Below are positions 58,245 through 64,000 of a DNA stretch of 64,000 nt, piece after piece. Position 1 is the first letter of the stretch. Each line of letters starts with the position of its first letter. Position numbers and translations under genes: made by a program. Source of the DNA: Linanthus parryae (lineage: Eukaryota; Streptophyta; Magnoliopsida; Ericales; Polemoniaceae); the NCBI GenBank assembly GCA_023055425.1, contig JALGPY010000010.1:22150363-22214362 (forward strand), given 5' to 3'. Under the pieces are notes generated by a model, which was given only the letters and a program-made list of their open reading frames with translations, was not told where the DNA came from and searched no databases.

Positions 58245-58440
58245 AATATTTTGTAAAGCTAAATATATTAACATGTAGTCATCTTTTGTATCTAGACAAC
58301 TAGACTGCAGTGACTTTTGTAATGAAAAGTTATGAAATATAACGACTTTTGACTTTTGAATTTGACTTTTGACTATTGAATTTGACTTTTGACTTCATGA
58401 ATCTTGCCCCTGCTGACTTGATTCCTTGGCTCCGCCACTG

Positions 58441-58514
58441 GGTGCACGACCTTCGGACAAGGTAGGTGCTCATGGTCTACGAGATGACAATTGGTCGAAT
58501 CTGGGGGATACGAG

Positions 58515-58567
<53 letters not shown>

Positions 58568-58799
58568 CATATATATATATGTGTGTGTGTGTATGTATAT
58601 ATGTATTGCGTTATTTCTTAAGGTTGAGCGCGCCTGCTTCTAGCACGTCTCGTATGAGTTTAGAGTATAGAACTCTCGAAATGCAGGTTCTCTCACAGTC
58701 ACACACCAAGGCCACAAAACACTTTGGCAGATGTAATAGTTGGAGTTGAGGGAGATTAGATGAACTTTAATTGTGCAACCCCACTGTGCGAGTGGGAGA
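58441..58799 (+). other. Copia-C 3' non-coding region, right of the hAT, with an AT/GT microsatellite
   Basis: Continues 53933 after the hAT. It contains a compound (AT)n/(GT)n microsatellite (about 58514-58600). The last bases, 'gcgagtgggagat', are a purine-rich tract serving as polypurine tract before the LTR at 58800. Confidence 0.7.
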
Positions 58800-59251
58800 T
58801 GTTAGCATTTGGTGCGCCCATGTGGGGTGCCCAATGCAATTATCTTAAACTTATGGGGTTAGTTGCAACAAATCTCAAACCTTAGGGGGTTGGTAGCAAA
58901 GGCATGAACCCTAGGGGGTAATACTGCAATTGGGTATAAGTCTGTCTATATAAGGAGACAGCCTCTCATTATTTTATGCACTACTGTGTAAAGATCATGT
59001 GCTGATCAAAATACAGTTCTAGGAACCCTACACTCTCTCTCTAACTAGCCTCCATTGGTGGAACTTGGTGTGGATCAGAGCTTTCGTCCTAGAGATTCGA
59101 GCCAGACTGTGGGAGCAAGGTGGGTACGTGAAAGCAAGCATCTTATGATCATCTGCTGCGCTAGGAGCTAAGGAAGACAAGGTAAACACATGAATCTTCC
59201 GCTGTAATTCATGTTGTATATCTGTATGTGATAGATCATGTTATTCCTTCA
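58800..59251 (+). repeat. 3' LTR of copia-C
   Basis: 452 bp, TGTTAGCATTTGG to ATTCCTTCA, with the TATA box at 58947-58953. Partner of 33155-33602. Confidence 0.93.
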
Positions 59252-59398
59252 GTTTCAATGTCTATATACCTACAATCAGAACCTTGCAACCATCAATCAG
59301 CAAGAACATTAAGTTATAACCCTGCAGCTGCTATATGAAAACTAGCAGCAATCATATCAAAGACCACTAGAACCTAACAACCTAACAAGAACCTTGCA
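59252..59398. other. Flank between copia-C and the Harbinger element
   Basis: About 150 bp, AT-rich with repeated 'aaccttgcaa' and 'cctaacaa' motifs. No feature visible. Probably the DNA into which copia-C inserted. Confidence 0.4.
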
Positions 59399-59611
59399 AA
59401 CTGTGTTGGTTTGGGAAGTATTAATTAATGGGTAGATTATTTATGAATAATCTGGTGGGTAAATGTGGATTTTGCCGGAATTTTTTTTTGCGAATTTGGA
59501 GTAAACGGGTACCGGTTTGAGAGTAACCGGGACCGGCTACATCAAACTTGGTACCGGGTATGCCACTAGCAGGGACCGGCCATAATAAATTCGGTCAAAA
59601 ATGCGCATCTC

Positions 59612-59740
59612 CTGGCCACGTGTAGCTTATCGATTGGTCCGTTGACCGCACAGAATCCGCGAAGATTCCCCACCCGTGAATTCGCGCCTGACGTCACAGA
59701 ATACAATAATTTTGTCCTATTCCCCACCCGTGAATTCACA
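59612..59740 (+). promoter_or_regulatory. Upstream region of the Harbinger-linked ORF: G-box, TGACGTCA, 19-bp direct repeat
   Basis: CCACGTGT at about 59617, TGACGTCA at about 59689, and two exact copies of ATTCCCCACCCGTGAATTC at 59665-59683 and 59719-59737, 54 bp apart. A CT-rich stretch (59745-59875) then leads to the ATG at 59884. I see no clear TATA box in the right place. Confidence 0.45.
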
Positions 59741-59883
59741 CGGGAATTGCTCCTCCGGCCTCCCACCCACCCTTCATCCCTTCCACCACACTCCTGAAAA
59801 TACTCATCCACTATTCTTCCCCTCTTACAACACAACTCATATCCATACTTCCACTCAACCTCCTCTTCACTACCAACTGTTAA

Positions 59884-61065
59884 ATGGCGTCTTGCCGAAA
59901 TTTCGACGACCTACCTCTAAACCATGCAGCTCGCCCACATAACAATCTTACTCTAGGTCTCATCTCCAGCGCACCCTCTTTTCTTTCTGATTCTCAAAAA
60001 GTGAGGTATGACGACCTCACGTTGAGAAATATTTACTCAGGCCGGGGTATTGACTTAGAAAAGAAGTATGATCGGTTTCTCCAGACTTTCTTGGTGGGCA
60101 TGGGTTGGCAATCAATGGCCGATCTGAACTTGAGGGTGTACCCCATGCTTGTTCGAATACTATTCGCAAACATGGAGGTCGTGCATGTGGGTAATACCAG
60201 TTATCTTGCTACGTACTTTAAGGGCACGTACATGCATCTAGCTGAAGATGTATTGGGCGATGCGTTAAACATATCGACTGGGGGAGAGAAGATTTTTTTC
60301 ACCAAAATGGAGAACCTTGAAAAATATATTGCAGTGCTGATGGAGGATTATTATGGCTCGTTTTGCATGCACGGCTATCCCATTCCGACAACATTGAAAG
60401 CTACCGACATCAAGCCCGAGTACCGCCTAATCAAACATTTCTTGGCCAACACTATATTACCGCGGTCAGGTAAAGGAGACGAGGTAGACACATTTTTGGG
60501 GTTCTTCATTCATTGTTGTGTCGTTGAGCGTCAATTGTCTCTTCCCTACATTATGCAACGTGTAATGTTTAGGTGTTTGGGTAGTGGTAATAAGAACCAT
60601 TGCATCGTGTATGGTACTAGTTGGAAAACAATAATGTCGTACTTCCGTGTCCAACCGTATTTTGACGACGTCGTTGAGACCACTGAGAAACCCATTGATC
60701 GCAGTGCGGTAATCCAGATACGAGGACTCTTGGCACGAGATGAGGTTGATGGTGGCTCTGGGACATCTTATGGGAGACGTCGTAGTACCTTAGACGCCCC
60801 TCGTCCTACCCCACCTGCGAGCACGTCCACGCAACGATCGGCTAGTATGAGGGAGCACCAGCTGACATTAGCCGAGGTCAATGAGAACGTGAATAAAGTG
60901 GACTGTAAGGTTTCAAAAGTAAAGAAGTACATGAAGAGTGGTTTCAAGAAGATTGAGAAGACCATGATTGCTTTGTTTGCAGGTAGCAAACCACCAACTC
61001 ATCAATTTTCATTTGATTCTGATTCCACCTTTCCGCAGTCGTCAGATGTTGAAAAATCATATTAG
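59884..61065 (+). CDS. Transposase_32-like (putative plant transposon) protein carried by a Harbinger element
   Basis: An intact 393-codon ORF from ATG 59884 (TTAAATGGC context) to TAG 61065, with no intron needed. Residues about 40-250 match the putative plant transposon protein family: 'RNIYSGRGIDLEKKYDRFL', 'VYPMLVRILFANMEVV', 'TYFKGTYMHLAEDVLGD', 'YRLIKHFLANTILPRSG', 'HCCVVERQLSLPYIMQR'. Residues 265-320 are Ser/Thr/Pro-rich, with 'YGRRRST'. Residues 322-370 form a likely coiled coil with basic face ('VNENVNKVDCKVSKVKKYM'). There is no signal peptide or membrane segment. It is the only complete gene of its type here, though transposase and Myb-like genes beside it have stops. The function is unknown. 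It could be cargo, a third transposition protein or an unrelated gene next to the element. Confidence 0.75.
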   Translation: MASCRNFDDLPLNHAARPHNNLTLGLISSAPSFLSDSQKVRYDDLTLRNIYSGRGIDLEKKYDRFLQTFLVGMGWQSMADLNLRVYPMLVRILFANMEVVHVGNTSYLATYFKGTYMHLAEDVLGDALNISTGGEKIFFTKMENLEKYIAVLMEDYYGSFCMHGYPIPTTLKATDIKPEYRLIKHFLANTILPRSGKGDEVDTFLGFFIHCCVVERQLSLPYIMQRVMFRCLGSGNKNHCIVYGTSWKTIMSYFRVQPYFDDVVETTEKPIDRSAVIQIRGLLARDEVDGGSGTSYGRRRSTLDAPRPTPPASTSTQRSASMREHQLTLAEVNENVNKVDCKVSKVKKYMKSGFKKIEKTMIALFAGSKPPTHQFSFDSDSTFPQSSDVEKSY

Positions 61066-61089
61066 CCGCGTTTTGTAACGTTTTCGTCC

Positions 61090-61218
61090 TACATTTTTTA
61101 AATCGTGTTGTGGTCCATGTTTTTTAATCGTGTTGTAGTCGTTGTTATTTTTAGGGTTGTATTTCATGTTTTTAATCGCGTTGTAGTTTGTCATGTCTTG
61201 TTCGGTAGTTGTAATAAA
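61090..61218 (+). terminator. 3' region and poly(A) signal of the Harbinger-linked ORF
   Basis: AATAAA at 61213-61218, about 150 bp past the stop. Three imperfect repeats of 'catgttttttaatcgtgttgtagt' type lie between (61090, 61119 and 61166). T-rich and GT-rich sequence near 61150-61230 fits a plant polyadenylation region. Confidence 0.5.
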
Positions 61219-61425
61219 ATGTTCTTGTTTATGTATTCAACTACTATTGTTAAAGATTTCGGTTGCCGCAATAAGTAAGTGAAGATTACTTAATATTTAA
61301 ATAATTAATTGACTTAAATGACACTTGTAGCTAGAATAAAAATCATTCACCGGGATAAAAAATAATAATAATACTTAGCTAAAATTCATTACAGAGTAGC
61401 ATCAAAACAATGAGACAGACAACAT

Positions 61426-62755
61426 TCATTCGTTAGTACTGACAATTACAGATGTTATCTCGTCACGCAGTGCTAGCATTGTGGCATCATCGGTCATCAA
61501 GGAAGGGTCGTACACTCTGCAGTTGGACGTTGATGCCACATTAACGTTGACATGGGTTTCATGGCTGTGAAGATGTCTAGCCCCATACCTATCAGCAAAT
61601 TGGAACCACGCATCCCTTCGATCGTGTCGCCTCACAAAGTTGTGCAATGCCATGGTCACACCCACGATGGTTACCTGAACTGCATAACTAAATGCGGACA
61701 TTGATTCTCGTATTTGCCAACGATTTTTCCATACCCCAAAAGTGCGCTCAATGACACTTGGCAAAGACGCATGACACCGATTAAACTTCTCCCCCGCGTT
61801 ACGCGGAGCTTCTCCTTGGCGAAATTAAGAATGGTGGTACCTCGGCTCACCCTTATACGGGGCTAGGAATCCCTGCATGCTAGGATATCTAGCGTCGACC
61901 AAGTAGTATTTTCCTGTTGGTGGTAGTGGGAAACCCATGTTAGAATTTTTAAAACATTGTATAAAATTCGCGTGTTGTGCGTACACCCTTCCCAACCCGC
62001 TGAAACGTATGTAAAGCACATGTCAAAATCACGTATAGCAAGCACGTTTTGGGTTGCATAACCCTTCCTCCCAATATAGTTAATATTTTTCTCTTCCGCC
62101 ACACGAACCTGCACATGTGTGCCATCCATTGGCCCAATACAATGCTAAACACAAATATACAGATTAGATTTAACAATTGAAAGGATTACTCTAAATTTAC
62201 AGGTGACGACTACATTTAACGCAGGCCAATACATCTGGTATTGCGTACGTGTACATGGGTCTAACCTTCGAATGTTGGCGCAGGCCATTCCGCAACCATC
62301 TTACTGGCAGCGTCTAGGACACAATAGAAATGCCGATGTATGGTCTCCGCCGAATGCTAAAATCTTTCTTGTAAGTCACGGTTACTCACCCTATGACCAA
62401 GCATGTACAAAAACATTGCCACTGATTTTTCTACCGACACACGACGATATTGTCGCAATCCGTACCGCGATGTTAGCAAGTCACACAACTCCCGAAAAAC
62501 ATGAGTCCTCATGCGAAAGCTTTCGACGCTTCTCTTCCAATGGCCGTTTAGAACCTTATCCACCCACATTTGGCCCCTTAGGGCTGATGTCCTACAAGGA
62601 TATTTCATGTCGCTAAAAATTTCCTCCACGGCCACTAACATGACGTGCCCCGCATTTGGTGAAGGTGCCAACTGAACTGCACGCGCGATGGTCGTGTCTA
62701 GCAGCTTGTACGTTAATTCTTCGTCTACCGAATTTGAGGTATAATAGAGTGACAA
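61426..62755 (-). pseudogene. PIF/Harbinger transposase (DDE_Tnp_4 type), decayed
   Basis: N-terminal part at 62755-62357: 'VDKVLNGHWKRSVESFRM' and 'VAMFLYMLGHRVSNRDLQERF', ending in TAG (62359) where a Gln codon is expected. An intron of 69 bp is likely at 62145-62213, between '..YWPALN' and 'HCIGPMDGTHVQV', the latter with the first catalytic Asp. 'INYIGRKGYATQNVLAI' follows. The second catalytic Asp is replaced: 'GCTHNTRIL' has Asn where the family has Asp. 'KYYLVDARYPSMQGFLAPYKG' follows in another frame (62019-61825), then 'SVIERTFGVWKNRW' with the catalytic Glu, ending at 61426. Frameshifts near 62260, 61990 and 61820. The enzyme moves the element with TTA-type target sites; this copy is inactive. 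Confidence 0.9.
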
Positions 62756-62899
62756 AACAATAAATCACGCATTAATATTTATGAAACAAAGACGACTACA
62801 TAAAACATAACATGGAGTACAAAAAAAAACTACTACAACAAACTACAACACAAACAGATTTCTAGCACACACGATCACAATTATGTAACTAAATTAAGT
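62756..62899. other. Spacer between transposase and Myb-like gene
   Basis: About 140 bp of AT-rich sequence. No in-frame ATG for the transposase was found here (a TGA lies just upstream of the open frame), so the transposase start is unclear. Confidence 0.4.
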
Positions 62900-63969
62900 T
62901 TATGATTCTTTCCTAGCCCTCTCCAAACGCTTCGTAAGCCAATTGTAGTGTGCTTGGTCGTTCCCAACCGCAATGAAACTGTCTCGGTTACGTGGTTCCT
63001 GAAAGAAGTCAACGCACTCGGTGAAGGTGTCAGTCTCGTATCCCATACCCGGGTATGTAACGACCACAGCAAGGCAATCATCCACAGTGCGCCCAACACA
63101 ATCATGTGTGTGGGTGACAGTCAGATTTCCATGGTGATGGGTGATTTTCTGTGCATGAAAGGCCTCTGTCAGGTTGGCCATTACCTCATGTCGACTAGAG
63201 CTACCCACCTGCCTACGCCTGCGTTTCCTACTGTCTTGAGAACCAGTACCCCGACCCCCAACCCACTCACTTGGAGCCTGAATTGGGGAACAAGAGGTGT
63301 CCTCCAAGTCAGCAGGAATGCGCTCCTCCCGCGGTGGGGTACGATACCTATTCGCTTCAAACTGCTCATTTGGTGAAGCCTCAGCAGATGGAGTCCAAGA
63401 ATACTCTCATGTCTCGGTGATATTTGCAAATGCCTCGTACTGCAGGGATATGTGCATTAACCCCTTGGTCCTCCACTTCACCGCGTCTGGATCTTTCTGT
63501 TGGTAAACACAACACATTAGACTTGGCCACTTAACAATCATATCGAAATGTATGATTGAAGATAGTCATTTACCACGGCCAGGTTTGACCACCCTTGTTC
63601 CGACATGGTGAACGTATCTTTGTCCTCTTCCCACCCCAAACCAGTCTCTTTCGTGGTGATCCGGACCCATAACTTGAATTCTCTCTTCATCAAGACAAAT
63701 TTGTTTTTTCTTTGTTGTTTTGTTAAAACTATGTTCATTTTTTCGAACAAGCCCAATATGATGTTTGCGTACGCCGTCTTTGCTAGTTCTTTTCCACAAA
63801 AATTACCCTTAGTTTTTTCTACAATTAAGAACTGCATGAAACATTCGACTAGCTCAGATGACCACTGCACTCTATCAACAAACACTGCGCCTTCCGGAAA
63901 CTGGGAAGTATTGTAGATTGGAAATTTACCGTTGCCTCGACCTCAGTTTCCTCGTTGAGAAGAGGACAT
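62900..63969 (-). pseudogene. Harbinger ORF1: Myb/SANT-like DNA-binding protein
   Basis: ATG 63969, exon 1 to 63574, a GT-AG intron of 77 bp (63497-63573), exon 2 to TAA 62900. Exon 1 is a Myb/SANT-like domain (Myb_DNA-bind_3 type): 'VQWSSELVECFMQFLIVEK', 'LTKQQRKNKFVLMKREFKLW', 'KETGLGWEEDKDTFTMSEQGW'. Exon 2 continues 'KDPDAVKWRTKGL', then a basic 'SRKRRRRQ' that could be a nuclear signal, and a C-terminal helix 'YNWLTKRLERA'. Lesions are two stops: TGA at codon 9 (63945-63943) and TGA at 63409-63407. In Pong/mPing-type elements the ORF1 Myb protein works with the transposase, binding the ends and helping nuclear entry. This copy is lightly decayed. Confidence 0.85.
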
Positions 63970-64000
63970 GTTCCTGTCCAAAAGTAAAATAACAATAACT

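Larger units (their letters stand above)
53934..58440 (+). mobile_element. hAT transposon (ZMYM1-like, TTF zinc finger)
   Basis: A 4507-bp element with terminal inverted repeats CAGGGGCGGACCTACG (53934) and, at the other end, the reverse complement CAGTGGCGGAGCCAAGG (58440). It is flanked by a perfect 8-bp duplication, GGTGCACG (53926-53933 and 58441-58448), which is diagnostic of hAT elements. The left subterminal region has a run of C's (54043-54060). The interior carries a decayed transposase gene and a nested MULE-like element. Confidence 0.95.
33155..59251 (+). mobile_element. Copia-C: complete Ty1/copia element split by Tat-2 and a hAT
   Basis: Both LTRs (33155-33602 and 58800-59251) are present in the same orientation. 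Between them come primer site, gag, protease, integrase, RT, RNase H and a 3' non-coding region. Removing Tat-2 and the hAT leaves about 7.6 kb. Flanks are GTTTA (33151-33155) and GTTTC (59252-59256), a likely decayed 5-bp duplication. By eye the LTRs differ at roughly 8-9% of sites in their first 140 bp, so the element is old. Confidence 0.9.
59399..64000 (-). mobile_element. PIF/Harbinger transposon, right end off-window
   Basis: The left end is placed near 'actgtgttggtttgggaag' because the following 'attaattaatgggtagattatttatgaataatc' is typical of PIF/Tourist-like termini; the exact boundary is not proven, since the second end is off-window. It holds two minus-strand genes usual for PIF/Harbinger (transposase and Myb-like protein) and one unusual + strand ORF (59884-61065), which runs convergently toward the transposase. 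Confidence 0.65.

Noticed and set aside
58514..58600. AT/GT microsatellite considered as a regulatory or replication element
   Set aside because: It is a simple repeat with no further structure, in the 3' non-coding region of an old element.

Overview
The window is flowering-plant nuclear DNA made almost wholly of nested transposable elements. The evidence is plant-type Ty1/copia and Ty3/gypsy (Tat lineage) retrotransposons, a plant hAT, a PIF/Harbinger element, a CACTA end, plant-specific 'transposon-associated' protein domains (plant mobile domain; Transposase_32/putative plant transposon protein), initiator-Met-tRNA primer sites and short GT-AG introns. I found no host gene, rRNA, functional tRNA or CRISPR array. 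I cannot name the species; a TE-rich eudicot-like genome is an inference.

Layout, left to right. (1) 1-6758: the 3' part of a Tat element on the + strand (Tat-1), with its pol off the left edge, a decayed antisense plant-mobile-domain (PMD) gene and a 3' LTR. It sits inside (2) copia-B, a minus-strand copia relic (6759-12912) with a 5' LTR and Met-tRNA primer site. (3) 12913-15588: non-coding, LTR-like sequence with a hairpin and a 29-bp tandem repeat. (4) 15589-20383: decayed copia copy I (SIRE-like) with an extra ORF after pol, cut by a CACTA end (20384-about 20690). (5) 20697-32146: a second, better copy of the same copia family (copy II). It is interrupted by a solo LTR of the copia-B family (22329-23756, perfect CACAC duplication) and by an unclassified 1.85-kb insertion (24644-26495). 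It ends with a Transposase_32-like ORF and a 3' LTR. (6) 33155-59251: copia-C, with both LTRs present, split by a complete Tat element on the minus strand (Tat-2, 38861-52879) inside its RNase H, and by a complete hAT element (53934-58440, 8-bp duplication GGTGCACG) in its 3' region. The hAT itself holds a MULE-like element (54231-55408). (7) About 59400-64000: a PIF/Harbinger element, right end outside the window, with decayed transposase and Myb-like genes on the minus strand and one intact 393-codon ORF on the + strand.

The most interesting theme is cargo. Three unrelated element classes here each carry a non-canonical protein of the plant 'transposon-associated' families. Tat carries an antisense PMD gene with six exons and five short introns at matching places in both copies. 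The SIRE-like copia carries a Transposase_32-like ORF after pol. The Harbinger carries an intact Transposase_32-like ORF next to broken transposition genes. Extra ORFs in Tat and SIRE elements are a known phenomenon. The spliced structure of the Tat gene and the intact Harbinger-linked ORF are the parts most worth checking.

Almost every transposition gene carries stops, frameshifts or lost catalytic residues. The long Tat-2 gag-protease ORF (49684-51846) and the Harbinger-linked ORF (59884-61065) are the only long, unbroken, recognisable coding frames.
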